From Bacteroidota bacterium (GTDB lineage: Bacteria > Bacteroidota > Bacteroidia > Chitinophagales > Saprospiraceae): a stretch of 61,314 nt of DNA. A model generated the notes under the pieces. That model did not search any database, was not told the origin of the DNA, and was given only the letters and a program-made list of their open reading frames with translations. The number at the start of each line of letters is the position of its first letter. Position 1 is the stretch's first letter. Below are positions 54,713 to 61,314 of the stretch, one piece after another. The stretch spans positions 1 to 61,314 of the forward strand of contig JAKQLF010000069.1 of NCBI GenBank assembly GCA_029567325.1, given 5' to 3'. The translations under genes were made by a program, and so were the position numbers.

Positions 54713-55196
54713 ACCTTACGCCCCTTCTCGGTGGACAACCAAATTTATTTGGCTGATTCTTGTTTCGCTGCGAACTGAAGTTCGCAATCCATAGAACTTT
54801 TCCCTGATTAACCTTACGACCCTGCTCGGTGGAAAACCAAATTTATTTGGCTGTAGCTTGTTATTCTTCGAACTGAAGTTCGCAATCCACCGAACTTTTC
54901 CCTGATTAACCTTACGATCCTGCTCGGTGGACAACCAAATTTATTTGGCTGCAGTTTCTTTTACTGCGAACTGAAGTTCGCAATCCACCGAACTTTTCCC
55001 TGATTAACCTTAAGACCCTGCTCGGTGGACAACCAATTTTATTTGGCTGTAGCTTGTTCTTCTGCGAACTGTAGTTCGCAATCCACAGAACTTTTCCCCG
55101 ATTAACCTTACGACCCTGCTCGGTGGAGAACCAAATTTATTTGGCTGTAGCTTGTTTTTCTGCGAACTTCAGTTCGCTGTCCACAGTGCTTTTCCA
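54713..55196. repeat. Five-unit 98-bp tandem array with conserved secondary structure
   Basis: Units start at 54713, 54811, 54909, 55007 and 55105, each exactly 98 bases; the last is cut at 55196, next to the stop codon of the S24 gene. Each unit can fold as a three-way junction. An outer stem TCGGTGGA/TCCACCGA encloses a CCAAAT-tt-ATTTGG hairpin and a GCGAACT-nn-AGTTCGC hairpin. The GCGAACT stem is kept in most units although its loop changes from GA to GT to TC. The outer stem is full in units 2 and 3 and weaker in 1, 4 and 5. No spacers and no coding frame are seen. Confidence 0.9.
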
Positions 55197-55958
55197 TCAA
55201 GATTTCATCTTCAACTGACTATGCAACTCATTGACCTTTTTCTGAATATCCATCACCCGATCCTCCAACATTGAATTGAATGTCTTCCTGGAATCTGAAA
55301 AAGATACATGCGCAAAATACTGCCACACTTCTGCAACTTCTGTGAAAGGCAACTGATAAGGCATGTAAACATCATTGTCGGAAATCAAAACCAGACTTTT
55401 ACTTTCTTGGTCTATCCTGAGCCGCTTGTACACCACCCCGTCAGATTTTGAAATGACGATGTAAGTTCGGTCGTCCTTGATGTCGCTGATTTTTTCCACA
55501 TATCTGCTGATGACAATACTTCCTGATTCGATCGGAAGCATAGAGTCACCAGAAATTTCAAATCCGCGATAGGTGCCTCGTGGGATGTTGGGAAAATAAA
55601 TTTTGGGCAACTCCTTGATGTATTGTGGATCTGAAAAACTCTGCAGGTAACCTGCTTCTGCCTTCGTTTCCACCAACTCAATATTAGACTTTTGATGTTG
55701 ATCTACAGAGATGGCCAAAATCTTGAGGTTTCTTTCATTCAAAATTTCCAATTCTTGATTGCTGATGCGGCCATTGATCAAATCATCCACGGACACATCA
55801 AAAACACTGGCCATTCGGATAAGCAGTGAAATAGAAGGCTCCGTATTGCCGCGTTCATATTCGCCCAACGTAGACCTGGGAATGCCCAATTTATCCGCAA
55901 GATCAAACTGAGTCATCTCCTTTTGCTTGCGCAGATATTTTAAATTTTCAACCAACAT
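55197..55958 (-). CDS. HTH / S24 peptidase-domain transcriptional repressor (LexA/CI-like)
   Basis: 253 residues. An XRE-type helix-turn-helix occupies 5-60 (MTQFDLADKLGIPRSTLGEY). A linker holds the Ala-Gly cleavage-like site A102-G103 (TKAEAGY). The S24 peptidase domain has nucleophile S139 in ISGDSM and the general-base K178 in VVYKRL. It may self-cleave on activated RecA like LexA and CI, or work as a phage-type repressor. A short coiled C-terminal tail follows. The promoter overlaps a 42-bp dyad (55990-56031), suggesting autorepression. No phage genes are adjacent. Confidence 0.88.
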   Translation of the reverse strand: MLVENLKYLRKQKEMTQFDLADKLGIPRSTLGEYERGNTEPSISLLIRMASVFDVSVDDLINGRISNQELEILNERNLKILAISVDQHQKSNIELVETKAEAGYLQSFSDPQYIKELPKIYFPNIPRGTYRGFEISGDSMLPIESGSIVISRYVEKISDIKDDRTYIVISKSDGVVYKRLRIDQESKSLVLISDNDVYMPYQLPFTEVAEVWQYFAHVSFSDSRKTFNSMLEDRVMDIQKKVNELHSQLKMKS

Positions 55959-55975
55959 GTAGCAAACATTTTGGA

Positions 55976-55983
55976 CAAATATA
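55976..55983 (-). promoter_or_regulatory. Minus-7 box for the S24 repressor
   Basis: Minus-strand TATATTTG matches TAnnTTTG, 17 bases before the ATG at 55958. Confidence 0.6.
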
Positions 55984-55989
55984 TAGAGA

Positions 55990-56031
55990 AATCCTAAATA
56001 TTAGACATTATCATGTCAGTAAATTAGGATT
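55990..56031. promoter_or_regulatory. Candidate operator: nested 42-bp dyad
   Basis: AATCCTAA (55990-55997) and TTAGGATT (56024-56031) are exact inverse copies. GACAT (56004-56008) and ATGTC (56013-56017) are a second inverted pair sharing exactly the same centre (56010.5). The dyad covers the expected minus-33 region of the S24 gene promoter, as an autoregulatory operator would. Confidence 0.6.
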
Positions 56032-56093
56032 TATGGTTGAAAAGTCTGATTTACAAGCGCTTTCAAATAAAAATAAGTTAAAAGCGACCCCTC

Positions 56094-56744
56094 CTACTCT
56101 TGCAGTTTGGTACCAAATGCCAAGTCTCCTGCATCACCAAGGCCCGGTACGATGTACGACTTTGCCGTCAGTTCTTCGTCAATGGCACCCGTCCAGATTT
56201 TAGCCTTTGGGTATAGCCGCCTGACATGATTCACGCCTTGAGTCGAAGCGATCACGGTGGCAACGTGTACATTTTTGGGCTTACCAAATTCTTCCAGACT
56301 CTTCAACGTACTTTCGATGGAAGCGCCTGTGGCCAACATAGGATCGACAATGATCAAAACTTTTCCTTCCAGATTAGGACACGTCACATACTCCAACTTG
56401 ATGTCAAAAGTGCCGTCCTTGTGGTGTTGTCTATAGGCAGATATAAAGGCATTTTCTGCTTGTTCCAGTATTTCCAAAAATCCATTGTGCATGGGCAATC
56501 CTGCACGGAGAATGGAAGCCACCACTATTTTATCCGATATCTTTTTACACGGAGCAATACCCAGAGGCGTGTCGATCTGCACCACCTCATACATCAGCTC
56601 CTTACTGATTTCATAAGCCATGATCTGAGCCACACGCATGAGGTTATTGCGAAATCGCATCTTATCATTCTGCGTTTTGATGTCCCGCATCTCTGTGAGA
56701 TATTGAGAAATTACAGAGGTATGATCAGCAAAATTATATATCAT
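56094..56744 (-). CDS. upp: Uracil phosphoribosyltransferase
   Basis: 216 residues. The PRTase hallmarks are VVASILRAGLPMHNGF (about 77-92) and the PRPP loop VDPMLATGAS (about 132-141), with an uracil-binding C-terminus (SYIVPGLGDAGDLAFGT). It converts uracil plus PRPP to UMP in pyrimidine salvage. It stands alone between the S24 gene and a repeat spacer. A TACCTTTA (7 of 8 to consensus) lies upstream near 56780. Confidence 0.94.
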   Translation of the reverse strand: MIYNFADHTSVISQYLTEMRDIKTQNDKMRFRNNLMRVAQIMAYEISKELMYEVVQIDTPLGIAPCKKISDKIVVASILRAGLPMHNGFLEILEQAENAFISAYRQHHKDGTFDIKLEYVTCPNLEGKVLIIVDPMLATGASIESTLKSLEEFGKPKNVHVATVIASTQGVNHVRRLYPKAKIWTGAIDEELTAKSYIVPGLGDAGDLAFGTKLQE

Positions 56745-56881
56745 ATACGTCCTATTTTAAACTCTTATTAATATAAAGGTATCCTTTAAACAATAGATTG
56801 GAAGAAAAAGAAGCAAAATAAAAGGCATGTTCCTCTAGCCACAGGTTGAAAAAAAGAGGTCTAGACCTAACCACTTTCATC

Positions 56882-57038
56882 TCTCACATTTCACATTTCA
56901 CATTTCACATCTCACATCTCTCATCTCTCGTCTTTCATCTTTCATCTCACATTTCACATCTTTCATCTCTCATCTCACAGCAGCTCGAAGCTCGTGGCTC
57001 GAAGCTCGCATCTCACATCTCACATCTCACATCTCTCG
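56882..57038. repeat. Heptanucleotide tandem repeats with GCTCGAAGC insert
   Basis: Bases 56882-56979 are exactly 14 consecutive degenerate heptamers of the form TYTYWCR (TCTCACA, TTTCACA, TCTCTCA, TCTTTCA). After a 31-base insert with two GCTCGAAGC modules (56983-56991, 56997-57005), four more heptamers run to 57038. The reading frame through them is low-complexity and is not called a gene. Confidence 0.85.
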
Positions 57039-57042
57039 TCTG

Positions 57043-57465
57043 CATCCAATTTGTAAAGCCAAGATTACAAAATTTATCGCCAAATCATGCCATTGAATGT
57101 GCTTAAAATAGCCATTTACTTAGCTTAGAATTGCTCTAAATTATGTCCACACATTGTCCCATTTGAATCATTGTCAAAATAATACCGCTTTTAGTGATCC
57201 TATTGGCCCTTTATCTGTTTGAGAATTATTGCTTTAACCATTTAAGATGTTTATCTTTACTTTCTACGAATGCTTTTTTGGGTAGCTCAACATTCAATTT
57301 GATTAAATCTATTCAAAGCCTTCGTAAGAAAATGTCAAAAAGCAAAAAAAATGGCACTTTGTAACCGATTATGACTTGCGAATATTTATTTTTAATCGGT
57401 TAAATTAGAAATATTGTTTTGTTCGTTTCAATAGAAATGATTCGAAACATTTTAAACTTAAGTGG
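57043..57465. other. Gene-free spacer upstream of the barrel gene
   Basis: AT-rich, no credible gene, RNA fold or consensus promoter recognised. Confidence 0.5.
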
Positions 57466-58248
57466 GTGAACAGATTTTATTTCATGCTTTTAATGGTTTT
57501 TGTACCATTTTTGATGGATGCTCAGATCGTCTCTGAGATCAATCCCGCCAATGTCGTGTACAACACCGAAAAAACAATCGACCTGCGCGTACATACCAAT
57601 GGTTATGCCATTGCCTACAACTGGGGAAATATTCGCACCTATTATAAGACCTTATATTATCAAGTCGAACTCGGAAAACTCAATGACCCAAGAGAATCCC
57701 CGCAGAATAGAAACAATGCCTTTGTTTTCAACCGCCTCAGCTCTTCTTATAAATTCGGAAAACAAAACGATGTTTTTGTGGCCAGATTGGGCAAAGGTGT
57801 GAAAAGATATTTGACAGACCAAGCCAAAAGAAGAGGCGTCTCAATCGGTTACAATTTGGAAGGAGGTGCGTCTATGGCCATCATCAAACCTTATTACCTG
57901 GAATTGATCTATCCCAAAATCATCGACGGCAGGACAGGCGCCGAATTAAAGGTCGAAAAATACACCACCGAAAATGCCAATAAGTTTTTGAACAACTCTG
58001 ACATTTATGGTCGGGCAAACTGGTCAAATGGACTCAGAGAACTGTCCATAGCACCCGGCATTCAAGGCAAAGCAAGCGTTTTTTTCTCCTTGGGCACCAA
58101 TGATAAAGTCGCCAAATCCATTGAAGTGGGTATGATGGGCGATCTATTCATCAAAAAACTGCCCCTCATGGTAGAAACGCCAGTCGTGAGAAACAAACCA
58201 TACTTTCTCAATCTTTATGTAAATTTGCAATTCGGAAAGCGCAACTGA
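57466..58248 (+). CDS. Secreted beta-strand-rich protein of unknown function
   Basis: 260 residues from a GTG start. A signal peptide ends at MDAQI. The mature part has repeated aromatic strands ([20 protein letters not shown], then [20 protein letters not shown]) and ends with [14 protein letters not shown], a pattern fitting a small outer-membrane barrel with a terminal aromatic strand. It is 41 bases upstream of lipA, probably in one transcript. No family is recognised; a functional tie to lipoate is not evident. Confidence 0.7.
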   Translation: MNRFYFMLLMVFVPFLMDAQIVSEINPANVVYNTEKTIDLRVHTNGYAIAYNWGNIRTYYKTLYYQVELGKLNDPRESPQNRNNAFVFNRLSSSYKFGKQNDVFVARLGKGVKRYLTDQAKRRGVSIGYNLEGGASMAIIKPYYLELIYPKIIDGRTGAELKVEKYTTENANKFLNNSDIYGRANWSNGLRELSIAPGIQGKASVFFSLGTNDKVAKSIEVGMMGDLFIKKLPLMVETPVVRNKPYFLNLYVNLQFGKRN

Positions 58249-58289
58249 TTTTCATTGCACTCATTTTATTTATTTCAAGAGAACATATC

Positions 58290-59174
58290 GTGTTAGAATT
58301 ACCAATCATTTCAGACGTCACAGTCGAGGAACCAAAAAGAACCAAAAAACCTGACTGGCTCAGGGTCAAGTTGCCCATTGGTGAAGACTATCGTCGCGTA
58401 CGCAGTTTGGTGGATGAATATAAATTGCACACCATCTGTCAAAGCGGCAATTGCCCAAACATGGGTGAATGTTGGGGTGCTGGTACGGCCACTTTTATGA
58501 TTTTGGGAAATGTCTGTACGCGCTCTTGTTCCTTTTGTGCGGTGAAAACCGGTAGACCCAATGAATACGATACCGACGAACCACGCCGTGTTGCCGAAGC
58601 CATCAAATTGATGCAGGTAAAACACGCCGTCATCACTTCTGTGAACAGAGATGAGTTGAAAGACAAGGGTGCTTCTGTCTGGCACGACACCGTGAAATTC
58701 ACCAAAGAACTCAGTCCCGAGACCACCATAGAAACCCTCATCCCAGACGTCAAGTCCAACTGGGAAGCCCTGGAAGTCATGATCAATCCCGGCCAGGAAG
58801 TCGTTTCTCACAATATGGAAACCGTAGAAAGGTTATACAGACTGGTGCGACCACAAGCAAAATACAGCAGAAGCCTCGAGCAAATTGCGCGCACCAAAGC
58901 CTTTGGCAAAAGAACAAAATCTGGCATCATGGTCGGCCTCGGCGAAACCCAGGAAGAAGTGTACAAAGCCATGGATGATTTGATCGCTCATGGCTGCGAC
59001 GTACTGACCATTGGCCAATACCTGCAACCCACCAAAATGCACATCAACATTGCAGAATTCATCCGCCCGGAAGTTTTTGCAGAATACAAAGCCATAGGCC
59101 TTGAAAAAGGCTTCAATTTTGTGGAAAGTGGGCCTTTGGTCAGGTCTAGTTATCATGCGGAGCGGCACCTGTAG
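58290..59174 (+). CDS. lipA: Lipoyl synthase
   Basis: 294 residues from a GTG start. The auxiliary cluster cysteines are C50, C55 and C61 ([12 protein letters not shown]). The radical-SAM cluster is C76, C80 and C83 (CTRSCSFC). The C-terminal RSSYHAE gives the serine ligand of the auxiliary cluster. It inserts two sulfurs into octanoyl groups on E2 and GcvH proteins. The length matches the family. No lipB is adjacent. Confidence 0.96.
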   Translation: MLELPIISDVTVEEPKRTKKPDWLRVKLPIGEDYRRVRSLVDEYKLHTICQSGNCPNMGECWGAGTATFMILGNVCTRSCSFCAVKTGRPNEYDTDEPRRVAEAIKLMQVKHAVITSVNRDELKDKGASVWHDTVKFTKELSPETTIETLIPDVKSNWEALEVMINPGQEVVSHNMETVERLYRLVRPQAKYSRSLEQIARTKAFGKRTKSGIMVGLGETQEEVYKAMDDLIAHGCDVLTIGQYLQPTKMHINIAEFIRPEVFAEYKAIGLEKGFNFVESGPLVRSSYHAERHL

Positions 59175-59323
59175 GCCAAGGGTTTATAATTTTTTCTTTT
59201 TTTATTTGAATCTCTAATCGTCGTCAGTTATAAAACTGGAGATAGTTTCGCCATGCCACATAAGTAGGTGATGTGGATCATTTTTTCCATTAATAATTTT
59301 TATCCATATTAATTGGTAAATAT

Positions 59324-59331
59324 TATATTTG
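59324..59331 (+). promoter_or_regulatory. Minus-7 box for the integrase
   Basis: TATATTTG matches TAnnTTTG, 21 bases before the ATG at 59353; it overlaps an in-frame TTG at 59329 and argues for the ATG. Confidence 0.6.
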
Positions 59332-59352
59332 CAGTTCATCATTTATTTTGTA

Positions 59353-61149
59353 ATGCAATTGACCCTATTTGATCAAAAAATCACCCTGAGTAAAATCTTC
59401 CATCATGGACAGAACCAGCTTGCCATGAGTTTCGATTACCATCTGCAGCTGGTTGAGCTTATCAAAACATTACCAGATCGCAAATACTCCAAAACATATA
59501 ATTGTTGGTTGCTTCCCTATACCAAAGAGCACTATCAAAAAGTACTTGATTTAATAAATGAAACAAACAACGTTGGATTAGCAAATAAAACACAAACAGC
59601 CGGAACCATCGATGCCGCTCCATCAAAAGATGTCCATACCGGTATATCTTCCAGTCACGATATGACAGAAGAGTCTTCTGTATTGCCTCCGAAGAGCGAA
59701 CTAGAGGCTGCAGACATAAGGGAAACAAAACCTGAAATCAGAAAACATTCAACGAAAACATCCATTGTTTTGAATGGTGGAAATTTTTTCATTAAAACAC
59801 CTTATAATCCTAATGATGCAAATTTTTTAAGATCCTTGGACAAAACCTATTGGAATACCAAGTATCAAAATTGGGTGGTAAAAGCAACTTCACAAAATCT
59901 GGACAAACTCCAACAACGTTTTTCGTATTGGAATCAGGAAAGCTATTTGCAATGTTACACGCTAATAATGGAGGTAGAGGATCCTTATGTTGTAGAATTA
60001 TTTTCAAGTCCGGAGTTTCCAAAGCATTTTTTATTGCGAGTAAAAGGAAGTCAAGCTGATTTTGAATTCCTGAAAGCATTGCCTCAAAGAGATTATCAGG
60101 CAGATTTCAAACGATGGCTTATTCCTAAAGAACAAACACTTCTCGACAGGATTGTAGAACATTATGAAGCAGATGGAGCGAGAATAATCAACAAGGTATT
60201 GCACAAAGGTGATTTTGTTATTGAATCAAAAAGTCCTGAGGAACGAAAACAATTTCTTTTGGCAAAATTTGGTACATCTCTAAAATCTACTTTGACGATA
60301 TATGTAAACGCCATGATAAGAATGAGGTACAGCTGGAACACTATAAAATCTTACACTGGATCTTTTGCTCCTTTTGTACAACATTTCGGAGAAGATAACT
60401 TGAATTTATTAACCACCTCTCATGTCAACGACTATATGGCGACCATTGCATGCAAAGATGCATCAGAAGCACTTTTGCATACACATATCAATGCCATCAA
60501 GTTTTATTATGCTAAAGTTATTTTTAGAAGTGACTTCAAATTGGAAGAGATCCAAAGGCCTAAGCAAAGCCATACTTTACCAAAACTTCTTACCATTCAA
60601 GAAGTGGATAGAATGCTGAGATCTTTGGATAATCTGAAACATATTACCATGCTTTATGCATTGTATAGTTCAGGTATAAGACTTCAGGAATTGCTCAATA
60701 TTACTATCAATGACATTTTCTGGGAAAGAAATCAAATTTTGGTTAGAGGAGGAAAAGGCAAAAAGGACAGAATGGTCATGTTGAGTCAGGTATTAAAAGA
60801 AGTTTTTGTTTATTATTTCGATAGTTATCAACCAAAATATTATTTATTCGAAGGACAAGATGGGGAACATCAATACAGTCCAAGAAGTGTACAACAAGTA
60901 GTAAAGCATGCCGCAAAAAAGGCAGGAATCACAAGGACTGTCACACCACATGTCCTCAGACATTGTTTTGCTACTCACCTTTTGGACAATGGAACCGACG
61001 TACGATATATTCAAGAATTGTTGGGACACAAAGATATCAAGACCACATTAATTTACACACATGTAACAAATGCAAAGCTAGAAACTATAAAAAGCCCGAT
61101 AGATCAATTAAATTTGGGTAATAAATTTCAGAAAAATGCGAATGTTTGA
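59353..61149 (+). CDS. Tyrosine recombinase/integrase with three N-terminal HARP-like repeats
   Basis: 598 residues. Three degenerate repeats of about 46 residues lie at 23-68, 145-190 and 226-271. Each has a hydrophobic L-K/R-x-L helix, a following aromatic residue and an invariant W (W52, W174, W255). They resemble the HARP fold of SMARCAL1-type annealing helicases. A SAM-like core-binding domain (about 297-395) and a catalytic domain follow, with R443, K468, H533, R536, H559 and Y568 all present. Core residues fit XerD/IntI-like enzymes, which are usually 300-400 residues, so the N-terminal 290 residues are extra. It may start a mobile element or integron-like locus beyond the window. Confidence 0.9.
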   Translation: MQLTLFDQKITLSKIFHHGQNQLAMSFDYHLQLVELIKTLPDRKYSKTYNCWLLPYTKEHYQKVLDLINETNNVGLANKTQTAGTIDAAPSKDVHTGISSSHDMTEESSVLPPKSELEAADIRETKPEIRKHSTKTSIVLNGGNFFIKTPYNPNDANFLRSLDKTYWNTKYQNWVVKATSQNLDKLQQRFSYWNQESYLQCYTLIMEVEDPYVVELFSSPEFPKHFLLRVKGSQADFEFLKALPQRDYQADFKRWLIPKEQTLLDRIVEHYEADGARIINKVLHKGDFVIESKSPEERKQFLLAKFGTSLKSTLTIYVNAMIRMRYSWNTIKSYTGSFAPFVQHFGEDNLNLLTTSHVNDYMATIACKDASEALLHTHINAIKFYYAKVIFRSDFKLEEIQRPKQSHTLPKLLTIQEVDRMLRSLDNLKHITMLYALYSSGIRLQELLNITINDIFWERNQILVRGGKGKKDRMVMLSQVLKEVFVYYFDSYQPKYYLFEGQDGEHQYSPRSVQQVVKHAAKKAGITRTVTPHVLRHCFATHLLDNGTDVRYIQELLGHKDIKTTLIYTHVTNAKLETIKSPIDQLNLGNKFQKNANV

Positions 61150-61272
61150 TACAGGAAATACGCAGATATAAGGAAGTTGAACAAACCCGAAAAAACAATC
61201 CCAAAACACTTCAGATAAATACCAATTAGGCACAAAGATTGGTCTATGCATACCATAATAAAAACAAAAAAA

Positions 61273-61314
61273 ATGGTATCAGAAAACTATCACATCAAAC
61301 GCTATGAAGATTAT
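61273..61314 (+). CDS. Start of a reading frame cut by the window edge
   Basis: ATG at 61273 opens 14 codons (MVSENYHIKRYEDY) that run to the last base. It is preceded by an A-rich stretch, typical of Bacteroidota translation starts. Bases 61250-61256 and 61273-61279 form a 7-bp inverted repeat around the start. Too short to identify; a downstream partner of the integrase is possible. Confidence 0.3.
   Translation, partial: MVSENYHIKRYEDY

Noticed and set aside
54713-55196. CRISPR array
   Set aside because: The units are contiguous 98-bp tandem repeats with no variable spacers and there are no cas genes.
56846-57106. 86-codon frame on the plus strand
   Set aside because: It is the translation of the heptamer repeat, giving a low-complexity H/S/L peptide, with no signal, domain or promoter.
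59353-61314. Complete integron
   Set aside because: Only an integrase and the first codons of one frame are seen; no attC-like sites or cassettes can be shown inside the window.

Overview
The window looks like a chromosomal segment of a Bacteroidota bacterium, most likely from the Saprospirales/Chitinophagales side of the phylum. The evidence is: repeated TAnnTTTG minus-7 promoter boxes upstream of many genes, a protein with a gliding-motility/type IX secretion C-terminal domain, a GLPGLI protein paired with a carboxypeptidase-regulatory-like beta-barrel, a b-type sdhCAB operon, low GC and few Shine-Dalgarno sequences. The order-level placement is inference. Most genes are core housekeeping genes; the unusual content lies in the intergenic repeats and at the two ends.

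Layout. Bases 1-775 are a gene-free block of nested hairpin repeats, including a perfect 72-bp inverted repeat. Bases 776-4038 hold small accessory genes: an NAD(P)-binding protein, a BRO-N antirepressor-like protein, a VOC protein, a methyltransferase and a small membrane protein. Bases 4072-8675 (minus) carry an ABC permease/ATPase pair and rel overlapping a Fur-family gene. A tRNA-Leu(UAG) follows at 9041, then tig-clpP-clpX and a LolA-like protein, an OMPLA-like outer-membrane protein, and pta-ackA-globin (minus). From 19119 to 26880 lie a large outer-membrane barrel with its GLPGLI partner, an esterase, a TMTC-like membrane protein and dprA. Next come a DUF4403 lipoprotein, a class III aminotransferase, a GntP-family permease, sdhCAB, a DinB-like lipoprotein and a large CHU_C-type surface protein.

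After a 970-bp repeat-rich spacer come trmB and an overlapping purH-coaX-barrel-TPR series. Then come an amidohydrolase and an M42 peptidase, hemA, cvfB and tdk. An ECF sigma factor is followed by a protein with an anti-sigma-like N-terminus and a beta-barrel-like C-terminus. A MATE exporter, a five-unit 98-bp tandem repeat, an S24 (LexA/CI-type) repressor with a candidate operator, upp, a heptamer-repeat spacer, a small outer-membrane protein and lipA follow. The window ends with a tyrosine recombinase carrying three HARP-like N-terminal repeats and the first codons of another reading frame.

How the genes fit together. The set describes an aerobic or microaerobic heterotroph: sdhCAB for respiration, pta-ackA with a truncated globin for acetate metabolism, ClpXP, trigger factor and Rel for proteostasis and starvation, and purH, upp, tdk and coaX for nucleotides and cofactors. 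No CRISPR array or recognisable defence operon was seen. The best candidates for undescribed biology are the structured 98-bp tandem array beside the S24 repressor, the HARP-repeat integrase at the right edge, the mosaic of recurring intergenic modules, and the sigma/anti-sigma-barrel pair.
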